A DNA stretch of 64,000 bases from Desulfobacula sp. (GTDB taxonomy: Bacteria > Desulfobacterota > Desulfobacteria > Desulfobacterales > Desulfobacteraceae). Location of the stretch: positions 62,001 to 126,000 of the forward strand of contig JAMPXP010000006.1 of the NCBI GenBank assembly GCA_023701135.1, given 5' to 3'. Shown in pieces: positions 28,689 through 37,965 of this stretch. Positions within the stretch are counted from its first letter, which is position 1, and each line of letters begins with the position of its first letter. The position numbers and the translations under genes are program-made. The notes under the pieces are model-generated. The model saw only the letters and a list, made by a program, of their open reading frames with translations, was not told the DNA's origin and did no database searches.

Positions 28689-30572
28689 TCAAGTTTTTGA
28701 TCTGTTTTGAAAGGCTGAAATGGCCACCATGAGAACCGAAATGGCGGCCGGGGTCATCCCGTCGATCCTGGAGGCCTGCCCCAGGGATGCAGGCAGGATC
28801 TGCCGCAGTTTTTCCTTTAATTCATTGGAAAGGCCGGGGGCCGCGGTATAATCAAAATGTTCCGGTATCCGGATTCTTTCAAGATCCTTGTATTTTTTGA
28901 TTTCATTCTGCTGGCGCTGGATATAGCCCTCGTAAGTGATTTCGATTTCAGCCTGTTCCTCGGCCCTTGGCGGCACCGGGTCCGGCGGCGGGAACAGGGC
29001 CTTGAGGGAGGCATAATCCAGTTCGGCCCGTTTCAGCAGTTGTTCCAGCTTGACCCCGTTGGTGATGGGGGTTGTGCCCCGTTCCAGAAGAAATGCATTG
29101 ACGGCTTCCGTGGGTTTGACCACGAGGGTTTTGATGCGATGGATTTCTCTTTGGGTCTGCTTCTGTATATCCTCACAGAATTTCAAGGCCTCGTCATCCA
29201 CAAGGCCCAGCCCGTTTCCGATGCGGGAGAGTCTTAAATCGGCATTGTCCTCCCGGAGCAGGAGCCGGTATTCGGCCCTGGAGGTAAACATCCGGTAGGG
29301 CTCGTTGGTGCCCCGGGTTACCAGGTCGTCCACCATCACCCCCATAAAGGCTTCGGAACGGTCCAGGACAAAGGGAGGTCGTTTCTGAACCGAGCAGGCG
29401 GCGTTAATCCCGGCCCAGAGACCTTGGGCACCGGCTTCTTCATAACCGGAGGTGCCGTTGATCTGCCCGGCAAAAAACAGGCCCTTGATTTTTTTGGTTT
29501 CAAGGGTGGGGAAGAGTTCCAGGGGATTGATATAATCATATTCAATGGCATAGGCCGGCCTCATGATCTTTGCCGCCTCAAGGCCCTTGACGGACCGGAC
29601 CACCTGGTACTGGATCTCCAGGGGCAGGCTGTTGCCAAGGCCCGAGGCATAGATTTCCTTGGTGTGAAGACCCTCGTATTCCAGGATGACATGGTGGCTT
29701 TCCCGTTCCGGGAATTTGACGATTTTGTCCTCAAAGGAAGGGCAGTAGCGGGCGGACCGGCCCTTGATATGCCCCCCATAGAGGGCCGAATGCTGAAGGT
29801 TCTGCCGGATAATTTCATGGGTTTTGCTGTTGGTCCGGCCCATATAGCTGGGCACCATGGGGTTGGTGACGGCTTTTGTGGAAAAGGAAAAAGGCTTCAA
29901 GGCCTCGTCCGAAGGATGGACCGCAAATTGTGAAAAATCAATGGTATCGGCATGGAGCCGCGGCGGGGTCCCGGTTTTCATCCTGCCGACGCTGAAGCCC
30001 AGATCGGCAAGATTCCGGGCAAGGCCGATGGATGAAAATTCTCCGGCCCTTCCGGCCTGGATTTTGGTGGCCCCGATATGAACCGTCCCCTGCAGAAAGG
30101 TTCCCGTGGCAATGACAACGGCTTTGGCCGAATATTCAAACCCGGTCTGATCCAGGATTCCGGTGACGGTCTGCGCTTCGATCCTGAGTTCATGGGCCAT
30201 GGCCTGTTTTAAATCCAGGTGTCGGGTCTGCTCGATGACGGCTTTCATATTCCTGGAATACAGGCCCTTGTCGTTCTGGGTCCGGGTGGAATGAACCGCC
30301 GGGCCCTTGCTGGTATTCAGGGTCTTGTACTGGATGGCGGAAGAATCGGTGATCTTGGCCATCTGGCCGCCCAGGGCGTCAATTTCCTTGACCAACTGCC
30401 CCTTGGCCATGCCGCCGATGGACGGGCTGCAGGGCATGGAGGCAATCTTATCCATATCAATGGTCAAAAGAAGGGTGGCGCATCCCATGCGGGCCGAGGC
30501 CAGGGCGGCCTCGCATCCGGCATGACCGGCGCCGATGACAATGACATCATATGCTTGGGTATCTGAATTCAT
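28689..30572 (-). CDS. mnmG: tRNA uridine-34 5-carboxymethylaminomethyl modification enzyme MnmG
   Basis: A 627-residue FAD enzyme that, with MnmE, places the carboxymethylaminomethyl group on the wobble uridine of some tRNAs. The FAD-binding motif VIGAGHAGCEAA lies at residues 12-23. Family signatures include PSIGGMAKGQLVKEIDALGG, the Cys-containing ARYCPSFEDKI, and INGTSGYEEA with QGLWAGINA. MnmE is not in the window. It diverges from the TIGR01212-type radical SAM gene. Confidence 0.97.
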   Translation of the reverse strand: MNSDTQAYDVIVIGAGHAGCEAALASARMGCATLLLTIDMDKIASMPCSPSIGGMAKGQLVKEIDALGGQMAKITDSSAIQYKTLNTSKGPAVHSTRTQNDKGLYSRNMKAVIEQTRHLDLKQAMAHELRIEAQTVTGILDQTGFEYSAKAVVIATGTFLQGTVHIGATKIQAGRAGEFSSIGLARNLADLGFSVGRMKTGTPPRLHADTIDFSQFAVHPSDEALKPFSFSTKAVTNPMVPSYMGRTNSKTHEIIRQNLQHSALYGGHIKGRSARYCPSFEDKIVKFPERESHHVILEYEGLHTKEIYASGLGNSLPLEIQYQVVRSVKGLEAAKIMRPAYAIEYDYINPLELFPTLETKKIKGLFFAGQINGTSGYEEAGAQGLWAGINAACSVQKRPPFVLDRSEAFMGVMVDDLVTRGTNEPYRMFTSRAEYRLLLREDNADLRLSRIGNGLGLVDDEALKFCEDIQKQTQREIHRIKTLVVKPTEAVNAFLLERGTTPITNGVKLEQLLKRAELDYASLKALFPPPDPVPPRAEEQAEIEITYEGYIQRQQNEIKKYKDLERIRIPEHFDYTAAPGLSNELKEKLRQILPASLGQASRIDGMTPAAISVLMVAISAFQNRSKT

Positions 30573-30706
30573 GGCGGCAAAGTATATCCTTGCCCGGGGA
30601 TTTGGTCAACCTCGGGGGTGAAAAAGGGCTTTATAAGGACAGGATTAAATGATAGGTTCAGGGAAAGCGGGCCTGAAAAGGCCATTCATTTTTACGGGAC
30701 AGGACC

Positions 30707-31633
30707 ATGGACAAAAAAAAGCGGTATTCGGATTACAACGCCTATCTAAGGGACTTATTCGGTGAGCGGGTGCAGAAAATTTCCATTGACGCCGGGCTGT
30801 CCTGTCCCAACCGGGACGGGCGGCTTTCCCGGCTGGGCTGTATCTACTGCAATGAAAAGGGCTCGGGGTCCGGCTTATCGGAAAAAGGCCTGTCCATCCG
30901 GGAGCAGATCGAGGCCGGGAAAATCGGGAGCATGAAAAAATATAAGGCCAAAAAATTCCTGGCCTATTTCCAGTCCTATTCCAATACCTATACCACGGTG
31001 GACCATATGAAGGCCCTCTATGACGAGGCTCTTTCCTGCGAGGGCATGGTGGGCATGGCCATCGGCACCCGGCCCGATTGCATAGACCCGGAAAAGCTGG
31101 ACCTGATCCAAACCTATACCAAAGACCATCTGGTCTGGATCGAATACGGGCTCCAGTCGGTTCACGACGAGACATTAACGCGCATCAACCGGGGCCATAC
31201 CTTCCGGGATTTTGCCCGGGCCGTGGATCTCACCCGGAACCGGGGCATTCAGATCTGCACCCATGTGATCCTGGGGCTTCCCGGGGAAAACCGGGAAATG
31301 ATGCTGGAGACGGCCCGGACCCTGGCCGACGGCGGCATCAACGGGATCAAGATCCACCTCTTGTACGTCATCCGGGGAACCCCCCTTGAAAAGCTCTGGC
31401 AGCGAGGGGAGTATAGGCCCATGGAACAGGCGGAATATGTGGAGATGGTCTGTGATTTTCTGGAATTGCTGCCGGAGCCCATCATTATCCAGCGGATCAC
31501 GGGAGATCCCCACCCGGACGAGCTGAGGGCGCCCCTGTGGGCGGCCCGGTACCGGGAAACCTTTAATCTGATCCAGGACCTGCTTGAAGCAAGAGATACC
31601 TTCCAGGGCAGGCGCTATATTCCGGGGCGGTAA
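30707..31633 (+). CDS. TIGR01212-family (YhcC-like) radical SAM protein
   Basis: A 308-residue radical SAM protein. The cluster cysteines are Cys33, Cys45 and Cys48 (CPNRDG ... GCIYCNE), with the spacing of the YhcC/TIGR01212 group rather than the usual CX3CX2C. GTRPDCI, EYGLQS and HVILGLPGE are further family marks. The biochemical role is not established. AGGA precedes the ATG. It converges on apbE with a gap of only 4 bases. Confidence 0.93.
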   Translation: MDKKKRYSDYNAYLRDLFGERVQKISIDAGLSCPNRDGRLSRLGCIYCNEKGSGSGLSEKGLSIREQIEAGKIGSMKKYKAKKFLAYFQSYSNTYTTVDHMKALYDEALSCEGMVGMAIGTRPDCIDPEKLDLIQTYTKDHLVWIEYGLQSVHDETLTRINRGHTFRDFARAVDLTRNRGIQICTHVILGLPGENREMMLETARTLADGGINGIKIHLLYVIRGTPLEKLWQRGEYRPMEQAEYVEMVCDFLELLPEPIIIQRITGDPHPDELRAPLWAARYRETFNLIQDLLEARDTFQGRRYIPGR

Positions 31634-31637
31634 GGCG

Positions 31638-32669
31638 TTACTGGGCCAGGAAGCGGTGAAAATGTTCAGACATATGGCTTTCCAGGACCCCTTCTTTTTT
31701 TTCCACAATCAGGCATTCGGTGTCTTCAAGGCCGTTGACCAGGTTCAGGCCCTCTTCCGCCGGCATGACCATGAGGGCCGTGGCCAGCCCGTCGGCAAAG
31801 GTGCAGTCCTTTGCGATGACCGATGCGCTCACAATATGATGGTCCACCGGAAAACCGGTTTTCGGGTTGATGATATGGGAATAGGTTTTCCCGTTCATTT
31901 CGAAGAAATTCCGGTAATTGCCGCTGGTGGCAATGGCCTGGTTGCTGAGCCGGACGATTTGATACAGGTCCTGTTTGGAATTGTCCTTATCGGGTCTGCT
32001 GATGCCCACGGACCAGGGCTCTCCTTTCTTGTTTGTCCCTGCTGCATAAAGTTCTCCGCCGATTTCGACCAGGACATCCCCGATGCCCGAGGCCCGGAAA
32101 AGAGAGGCAAGGGCGTCCACACCGTATCCCTTTGCAATGGAGCTTAAATCCAGGGTAAGGTCGGCATCCTTGGCCAGGGTATGGTTTTCCAGGAACCTTA
32201 TATGGTGGAACCCGGTTCTGGACAGGGCCAGACGGATTTCTTCGGGCCCTGGAATTCTGTTTTCGGTTTTTTTGGTGCCGAATCCCCAGAGGTCCACAAG
32301 GGGTTTCACTGTTCCGTCCCAGGCCCCGTGGGTGATTTGATACAGCCTTTGTCCCGTTGAAAGCACGGCATAGAAATCCGAAGGAACCTTCATCTCCGCG
32401 CCCATCTCCTGCCGGTTAAACAGGGAGAGCCGGCTTTCAGGATCAAACATGGAAAAGGTTTTGTTGATGTCACGGAGGCACATATCCACCCGGGTCTGCA
32501 GGGAACCCAGGTCCTCGTTTTTACCGGCCAGGAATTTGATGGTGTAAAAGGTGCCCATGGTCTGGCCGGACAGGGTATATTCGGTCTTGGACTGGAAAGC
32601 GAATCCCCGGGGCGGAAGAACCAGGAAAAGAAAAATTCCGTAAACAAGAATCGATTTCATAAATTTCAT
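31638..32669 (-). CDS. apbE: FAD:protein FMN transferase
   Basis: A 343-residue exported enzyme that attaches FMN covalently to Thr or Ser of partner proteins such as Rnf and Nqr subunits. A signal peptide covers about residues 1-24. Family motifs are GTFYTI near residue 40, the LDLSSIAKGYGVD segment near 155, and the metal-binding HIINPKTGFPV near 265. ATG 32669 is chosen because GGGGG lies just upstream; three residues later there is a second possible ATG. No partner flavoprotein is adjacent. Confidence 0.94.
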   Translation of the reverse strand: MKFMKSILVYGIFLFLVLPPRGFAFQSKTEYTLSGQTMGTFYTIKFLAGKNEDLGSLQTRVDMCLRDINKTFSMFDPESRLSLFNRQEMGAEMKVPSDFYAVLSTGQRLYQITHGAWDGTVKPLVDLWGFGTKKTENRIPGPEEIRLALSRTGFHHIRFLENHTLAKDADLTLDLSSIAKGYGVDALASLFRASGIGDVLVEIGGELYAAGTNKKGEPWSVGISRPDKDNSKQDLYQIVRLSNQAIATSGNYRNFFEMNGKTYSHIINPKTGFPVDHHIVSASVIAKDCTFADGLATALMVMPAEEGLNLVNGLEDTECLIVEKKEGVLESHMSEHFHRFLAQ

Positions 32670-32801
32670 AGGAAGCCCCCTTGATGATATCTTTTTGAAC
32701 TTAATATAGGTATCCTTAGGGGATTGCAAGGCCTTTTACCTTTGGCCGGAATGCCTCCGGGGCATGAGGGTAAGGGCCGGACCCTTTGAAAACAGGAGAC
32801 C

Positions 32802-33029
32802 ATGGAAACCAGAATCGTCAAATTGACCCGGATACCGGTTGAACTGCATAAAATTTTAAAATTTGAAAATCTTGCGGCCAGCGGCGGGGAAGCCAAGCAT
32901 ATGATTGCCGAGGGACGTGTAAGGGTGAACGGCCAAATTGAAACCCGAAAGCAGAAGAAGATCTATCCCGGGGATGTCATTGAAGTCGAAGGCTGCCGGC
33001 TTGAGATGGAAACAGCGGCCGCCACCTGA
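32802..33029 (+). CDS. Small S4-domain RNA-binding protein
   Basis: A 75-residue protein that is essentially one S4 RNA-binding domain (LHKILKFENLAASGGEAK, then GRVRVNGQIETRK and YPGDVIEV), like YbcJ/YaaA-type proteins. It probably binds structured RNA; the target is unknown. AGGAG precedes the ATG. Its last 67 bases overlap the end of the convergent TrmH-family gene, an unusually long overlap for two conserved genes. Confidence 0.9.
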   Translation: METRIVKLTRIPVELHKILKFENLAASGGEAKHMIAEGRVRVNGQIETRKQKKIYPGDVIEVEGCRLEMETAAAT

Positions 33030-33802
33030 AAGCAGATGACGGCGGCGGCGGCCGCAATATTGATGGAATTTTTTTTCCCGGACATGGGGATATGCACAAA
33101 ATCGTCGCAGGTTTCCCGGACATGGGATGAGATCCCGTACTCCTCATTGCCGAAGACAAGGATGGTGTTGTCCTGCCAGGGAAACTCGTGAAAGGCCCGG
33201 GCCTTCTCCATGGTTTCAATGCCGATGATCCTGAACCCGGCCTTTTTTTTTATCAGCAGGCATCCGGCCAGGTCGACCGTCATTTCCTGGTCCACCCATT
33301 TCTCCGCCCCCATGGCGGTTTTCCGGACTCCGGGATGGTCCTTTCCCAGGGTATGGCCCAGGATGAGGGAGGAAAATCCGGCAGCCTCGCATATCCTGAA
33401 AATGGAGCCCACATTATAAAGGCTCCGGATTCCGTCCAGGGCCATATGGCAGTTGATCTTCCCGGGAACAGGGGACCGGCCGGCATCCCCAATCCGCACC
33501 GGCTCAAGCAGGTCATGATCCCGGAGGACCCGGCCCGGGGCCGACCGGTGAAGGTGAATCCGGTCGGAAATGCATTCCATCCACGCCCGCATGTCGCCGG
33601 TGGTGGGCGTAATAAAAGCCTCCATCCCGGTCCAGGCCAGGATGTCATTGTATTGCCGGGCAAAAAGCGCCAAGGACGCCGAATCCATGCGGTTGGTGGT
33701 CAGTTTCTGATAGAATCCGGCCAGCCATTGGACCAGCCGCCTGTTCTGATTTTCAAGGGAAAGGGATAAAAATTTTTTTTGGGTAAAGGGAAAACCATCC
33801 AT
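32963..33802 (-). CDS. TrmH/SpoU-family RNA 2'-O-methyltransferase
   Basis: A 279-residue protein whose C-terminal half is a SPOUT knot domain: NVGSIFRICEAAGFSS, LVFGNEEYGIS, and MSGKKNSINIAAAAAV carry the three SpoU motifs. The N-terminal 110 residues match nothing recognisable. It should methylate a ribose in tRNA or rRNA. ATG 33802 is used since GGAGA lies 6 bases upstream; another ATG at 33823 lacks a site. The last 20 or so residues extend past the family domain and overlap the S4 gene. Confidence 0.9.
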   Translation of the reverse strand: MDGFPFTQKKFLSLSLENQNRRLVQWLAGFYQKLTTNRMDSASLALFARQYNDILAWTGMEAFITPTTGDMRAWMECISDRIHLHRSAPGRVLRDHDLLEPVRIGDAGRSPVPGKINCHMALDGIRSLYNVGSIFRICEAAGFSSLILGHTLGKDHPGVRKTAMGAEKWVDQEMTVDLAGCLLIKKKAGFRIIGIETMEKARAFHEFPWQDNTILVFGNEEYGISSHVRETCDDFVHIPMSGKKNSINIAAAAAVICFQVAAAVSISSRQPSTSMTSPG

Positions 33803-33872
33803 TTTGCATCTCCGGAGATTCATATAGCCGGAATTTTATATCAATAAATAGGACGTCAATAAATAAATTCTT

Positions 33873-33899
33873 TTAATATATTTTTGTGACTGCCGATAA
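33873..33899 (+). promoter_or_regulatory. Possible sigma-28 (FliA) promoter
   Basis: The exact FliA -10 octamer GCCGATAA occurs at 33892-33899, with TTAA (3 of 4 to TAAA) 15 bases upstream at 33873-33876. Transcription would start near 33906, about 46 bases ahead of the gene at 33952. The -10 match is perfect; the -35 is weak. Confidence 0.45.
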
Positions 33900-33951
33900 A
33901 CATATTATGCGGAATCCAACTCGATTCCCGATTTTATGAAGGAGAATCACC

Positions 33952-34743
33952 ATGAGCAGCATTCAGAGCGGGTCCTTAACGGCAGGCCCATCACTAAGGC
34001 AGAGCGCCTTGTCTGACTCCCAGTTTTCAAGCTATGTGAAAAAGCAGTCCTACAGCGCCTATGAACGGCTTGATGCCGGATTGACCATCAAAACCAGGGA
34101 GGGGGATCTGGTGACGCTGTCATCCAATACCTATTCAAAGCTGGACGCCTATATGTACGACAGCCGGGGAGTGCTGCAAACCGATGCCGGAACGGTTTCC
34201 ACGGCCCTGAATCAACGGGAAATCACCCTGGAATCCGGGGAGAGTTTCACCTTTTCCGTTTCAGGACATTTAAGCGAGGAAGAACTCCTGGATATTGAGG
34301 CCGTTGTCAAAGGAATTGACGGGGTCATTGCCGAGATGAAGGCGGGGGAGATGGATGATGCCCTTACCGCCGCTCTTTCCATGGGGGGGTATGATACGAT
34401 TGAGGCCTATTCTGCGGACATCACCCATACCAGGTCCTATGCCGTGACAACGGAAATTGAGGCAGCGACCTCGGATATGGAGGCCGACACCACAGGCAGT
34501 ATGGAAAATTTCTTTGACAGGATGGCTGAAAAGATTGAGCAACTGGATGAAAAATTGGTGGACAAGGCCCGGGACCCCATTGGGGATCTTTTCAAACACC
34601 ATCTGGGGAAAATGAAGGAAAACCGCGGCCGGGACACATCACTCTACAGCGCCCTTGAAAAGGCAGGGCGGATGATCGATGACCTCATGGGTGCCATAAC
34701 GGAAAATCTGTTTAAAGATCAATTGTCGGCATCCCTCGGATAA
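33952..34743 (+). CDS. Conserved-looking protein of unknown function (possible flagellar regulon)
   Basis: A 263-residue acidic, mostly helical protein without signal peptide or membrane helix. No domain is recognised. The N-terminal 40 residues are rich in Ser and Gln. The middle contains SGHLSEEELLDIEAVVKG and later AMGGYDT-like SMGGYDTIEAY. The C-terminal third has a coiled stretch (RMAEKIEQLDEKLVDKA). A good GGAG ribosome site precedes the ATG, a FliA-like promoter lies upstream, and a strong terminator follows, so it is a single-gene transcript. Function should not be guessed beyond a possible motility link. Confidence 0.8.
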   Translation: MSSIQSGSLTAGPSLRQSALSDSQFSSYVKKQSYSAYERLDAGLTIKTREGDLVTLSSNTYSKLDAYMYDSRGVLQTDAGTVSTALNQREITLESGESFTFSVSGHLSEEELLDIEAVVKGIDGVIAEMKAGEMDDALTAALSMGGYDTIEAYSADITHTRSYAVTTEIEAATSDMEADTTGSMENFFDRMAEKIEQLDEKLVDKARDPIGDLFKHHLGKMKENRGRDTSLYSALEKAGRMIDDLMGAITENLFKDQLSASLG

Positions 34744-34760
34744 ATTTGAGACACCTTTTC

Positions 34761-34804
34761 AGCGGCCGATATCCTTTACCGCAGGATATCGGCCGCTTTG
34801 TTTA
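34761..34804. terminator. Strong bidirectional terminator hairpin
   Basis: A perfect 15-base stem (AGCGGCCGATATCCT at 34761-34775 with its complement at 34783-34797) and a 7-base loop, followed by TTGTTT. It lies between the convergent ends of the unknown gene at 33952 and the ferritin gene and can serve both. Confidence 0.85.
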
Positions 34805-34816
34805 TGGACCAAATTC

Positions 34817-35326
34817 CTATTTTGCCGGCGGAGGGGTGAACACCCGCTGGGCCAGTTCATTGTCCAGCATAAGAAGGCCGTGGCCTTCACCGTTGATGAG
34901 TTTTAATTTATTCACAATGGTTTCCATGGAGGATTCTTCTTCCACCTGTTCTTCAACAAACCAGTTGAGATGGATCCGGGCGGCATGATCGTTTTCCTTG
35001 ATGGCAAGGTCCATAAGAGCGTTGATCAGGCTTGTCACCAGCTTTTCATGGTCATGGGCCATCTCAAATACGTCCAGAGCGGATTTGAAATCGGTCTTCG
35101 GAGCTTCAATGGCCTTTAGATATACCCGTCCTCCCCTCTCATTGACAAATTCATACATTTTCATGGCATGGGCTCTTTCTTCCTGGACCTGGACCAGGAA
35201 GAAATTTTCAAACCCTTTTAACCCGGCGGAATTAAAATAGGCCGCCATGGAAAGGTAAAGATATTCGGAAAACAATTCCCGGTTGATCTGCTGATTGTAC
35301 GCGTCCTGCAGTTTCTGTGAAATCAT
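34817..35326 (-). CDS. Ferritin
   Basis: A 169-residue four-helix bundle iron-storage protein without heme-binding features. Ferroxidase-site residues are visible in INRELFSEYLYLSMAAYF, VQEERAHAMKMYEF and EFVNERGG, with the C-terminal helix holding FVEEQVEEE. It should oxidise and store iron in the cytoplasm and protect an anaerobe from iron-driven oxidative damage. AGGAGG precedes the ATG. It converges with the gene at 33952 across a strong terminator. Confidence 0.95.
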   Translation of the reverse strand: MISQKLQDAYNQQINRELFSEYLYLSMAAYFNSAGLKGFENFFLVQVQEERAHAMKMYEFVNERGGRVYLKAIEAPKTDFKSALDVFEMAHDHEKLVTSLINALMDLAIKENDHAARIHLNWFVEEQVEEESSMETIVNKLKLINGEGHGLLMLDNELAQRVFTPPPAK

Positions 35327-35350
35327 GGGACCTCCTTGTGGGTAATGGTT

Positions 35351-35761
35351 TTAATCATCATGGGGTTTTTTATTTTTTTTGTGTTTGCTTTTGTCTTTGT
35401 GTTTTTTCAGCTTGTAGGGGATCTCGTCTTCGGATGCCGGTCGCCAGCCGCGGTCAAGGCTTGCAGACACAAACCATCGGCCGTCGGAATACATCCGGAT
35501 ATACAGATTGTTATCGAAATAGGTATCCGGATTCCTGACCACAATATAAACCCCCAGCCCTGAATCATATTCGAGTTCATGTCCGTCCGGGTGCTTGTGC
35601 CGATATCCATGGGCCGGGGCATGGGGCGGGGGGCCTGGTTTGTGATAGTTTTTTCCCGGCCGCGGTTCCTCACGGCCGCGATCCCCCGGATACATCATCA
35701 TACAGCCGGAAAGAAAAAAAAATCCTGTTAAGAGTATGACGGCGATACCTGAAAATTTCAT
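35351..35761 (-). CDS. Small His-rich lipoprotein of unknown function
   Basis: A 136-residue protein with a type II signal peptide ending in the lipobox LSGC (Cys about residue 20). The mature part has a Pro/His-rich segment (PGPPPHAPAHGYRHKHPDGH), a short conserved core (YDSGLGVYIVV, DGRWFVS) and a very basic Lys/His tail. It should be membrane-anchored in the envelope. The histidine clusters could bind metal, but this is a guess. GGGGGG precedes the ATG. It lies just upstream of the ferritin gene on the same strand. Confidence 0.78.
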   Translation of the reverse strand: MKFSGIAVILLTGFFFLSGCMMMYPGDRGREEPRPGKNYHKPGPPPHAPAHGYRHKHPDGHELEYDSGLGVYIVVRNPDTYFDNNLYIRMYSDGRWFVSASLDRGWRPASEDEIPYKLKKHKDKSKHKKNKKPHDD

Positions 35762-35952
35762 TTTCCCCCCCTTATTCAAAGTTTATTATCCAAGATACTA
35801 ATCATCCTTTCCCTGTTTGAAAAGAGATGGTGCCGGGAAAGGACTTTATTTTAGCTCCCTGCACCCGGCTTCTGATCTTGTATTCGTCCTGAGAGTGCAC
35901 ATCATTATGGGCTATGGGGTGGTCTGAAGAATATTTAACAGGAGAGGTGAAC

Positions 35953-37053
35953 ATGAAGGTAAAAAATTTGTTTGAACCGGTTTTAATGGGAGATCTGGAA
36001 CTGAAAAACAGGATCGTCATGGCGCCCATGACCCGGGGCCGGGCCGGGGAGAAAAGAATCCCCAACGAATTGATGGCGGAATATTATTTTCAGAGGGCCT
36101 CTGCCGGCCTCCTGATTACCGAGGCCACCGTGGTTTCGGAACAGGGAATCGGCTGGATGGGGTCCCCCGGAATTTATACGGACGAGATGGCGGATGGCTG
36201 GAAAAAAGTGACCCAAAGGGTGGGCCCGACAGGGTCATTCCTGTTTCTTCAGCTCTGGCACTGCGGCCGGGCATCCCACAGTGATTTCCATGGGGGTGAA
36301 TTGCCGGTTTCCGCATCGGCCGTAAAACTTAATGGCGACGGGATTCACACCCCCAAGGGGAAAAAAGAATATGAAATTCCCCGGGCTATGGCAACGGATG
36401 AAATCAAGACCATTGTCAAAGATTACCAAAGGGCGGCTGAAAATGCAAAAGCGGCCGGGTTTTCAGGTGTGGAGATTCATGGGGCCAACGGCTATCTCAT
36501 CAATCAGTTTCTGGATTCAAAAACCAATCTCCGGACAGATGCCTACGGCGGCAGCCTTGAGAACCGGTTCAGGCTTTTAAGGGAGGTGCTGGAAGCGGTG
36601 TTAATGGTTTTCCCGGCCCACCGGGTGGGGGTCCGCCTTTCCCCCAACGGGGTGTTCAATGATATGGGAAGCCCTGATTTCAGGGAAATCTACCTTTATG
36701 CGGCCAAAGAATTGAACCGGATGAACCTGGCGTATCTGCACATCATGGACGGCCTGGCCTTCGGTTTCCACGGGAAAGGGGAACCCATGACCCTGGCCGA
36801 GTTCAAATCCGTTTACAAGGGCCTGATCATGGGCAATTGCGGGTATACCAAGGAATCTGCCGAGGAGCGGATTTCAAAACAGGAGGCAGACCTGGCCGCC
36901 TTCGGCCGTCCCTTTATTACCAATCCGGACCTGCCCCTGCGCCTGAAAAACAACTGGCCCTTGGCCCCGTTTGACGATATGTCCCTCTGGTATACGCCCG
37001 GAAAAAAAGGGTATACGGATTATCCGCCCTTTGATCCGGCTGCGTCTAAATAG
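35953..37053 (+). CDS. Old Yellow Enzyme-family NADH:flavin oxidoreductase
   Basis: A 366-residue FMN-dependent TIM-barrel reductase. It shows the N-terminal NRIVMAPMTRGRA, LQLWHCGRASH, the His-Asn pair in GVEIHGANGYLINQF, the FMN-binding RFRLLREV, and GNCGYTKESA. These place it with alkene (NEM/OPR-type) reductases, which reduce activated double bonds. It has no C-terminal Fe-S domain as found in 2,4-dienoyl-CoA reductases. ATG 35953 is chosen for its GGAGAGG site. It converges on the enoyl-CoA hydratase gene. Confidence 0.93.
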   Translation: MKVKNLFEPVLMGDLELKNRIVMAPMTRGRAGEKRIPNELMAEYYFQRASAGLLITEATVVSEQGIGWMGSPGIYTDEMADGWKKVTQRVGPTGSFLFLQLWHCGRASHSDFHGGELPVSASAVKLNGDGIHTPKGKKEYEIPRAMATDEIKTIVKDYQRAAENAKAAGFSGVEIHGANGYLINQFLDSKTNLRTDAYGGSLENRFRLLREVLEAVLMVFPAHRVGVRLSPNGVFNDMGSPDFREIYLYAAKELNRMNLAYLHIMDGLAFGFHGKGEPMTLAEFKSVYKGLIMGNCGYTKESAEERISKQEADLAAFGRPFITNPDLPLRLKNNWPLAPFDDMSLWYTPGKKGYTDYPPFDPAASK

Positions 37054-37067
37054 GGCTTGGCCGGGCT

Positions 37068-37847
37068 TTATTTTTCCTGCCAGACCGGGACGCGTTTTTC
37101 AAAAAAGGCCCTGACCCCTTCCTTGGCGTCATGGGTCGTGCAAAGGCGGGCAAAAGCCTCGTTCATGAACGCAAACTGATCCCCATAACTCATGTCTTCG
37201 GACTGGTAGAAGGCGGATTTGGCGATCTGAACGGCAATGGGGCTTTTCTGGGCCAGTTCTTCAGCCCATTGAAGGGCCTGGGATTCCAGTTCGTCCTTTG
37301 GGACAATCCGGTTGACCAGCCCAAGGGCCAGGGCTTCTTCCGCCTTGAGGAGCTTGCCGTAAAGCAGGAGTTCCAGGGCTTTTTTCCGGCCCACGCACCT
37401 GGCCACGGGGAGGACGGGTCCGACACAGTTGAGGCCCACGTTGATGGCGGTGAGGCCCATGCGGGCGTTGTCTGCGGCAATGACCAGATCGGCGGCGGCA
37501 ATGAGGCCCATGCCGTTGGCCGCCGCCACCCCGTGAAGCTGGGCAATGACCGGGGTTTTGATTTTGGAAATCGTGACCAGCGGGGCTTCCATGTGCTCGA
37601 TCCATTTCTGGTATTCCACGCCGGATTTGCCTTCCAGCTCATTGACATCAATCCCGGCGCAAAAGGCTTTGCCTGATCCTTTTAAAAGGATGACCCGGAC
37701 GGAGGGATCGGCATCCAGTTCGCATAGGGCCTCTTTGAGTTCCGACGCCATTTGGCTGCTGAAGGTGTTCATGCTGTCCGGGCGGTTCAGGGTCAGGACG
37801 GCGACATGATTTTCTTTTTTTTCAACGATCACCTGTTCAAATTTCAT
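37068..37847 (-). CDS. Enoyl-CoA hydratase/isomerase family protein
   Basis: A 259-residue crotonase-fold enzyme acting on acyl-CoA thioesters. The oxyanion-hole segments are AFCAGIDVNEL near residue 60 and HGVAAANGMGL near residue 107. The usual catalytic Glu positions near residues 110-140 are not both obvious, so hydratase versus isomerase or another reaction cannot be decided. AAGGAG precedes the ATG. It converges on the Old Yellow Enzyme gene and lies downstream of the ORP-like cluster, separated by about 120 bases. Confidence 0.9.
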   Translation of the reverse strand: MKFEQVIVEKKENHVAVLTLNRPDSMNTFSSQMASELKEALCELDADPSVRVILLKGSGKAFCAGIDVNELEGKSGVEYQKWIEHMEAPLVTISKIKTPVIAQLHGVAAANGMGLIAAADLVIAADNARMGLTAINVGLNCVGPVLPVARCVGRKKALELLLYGKLLKAEEALALGLVNRIVPKDELESQALQWAEELAQKSPIAVQIAKSAFYQSEDMSYGDQFAFMNEAFARLCTTHDAKEGVRAFFEKRVPVWQEK

Positions 37848-37965
37848 GATAAGCGCTCCTTTGAAAGTTTGGCCGCAACGAAATTCGACCTTTGATTCAA
37901 AATCAAAACAGGATGATTATTTCAGATAATGAAGGGAAAGAAAATAGGTTTTTGGTTCTATGGTT

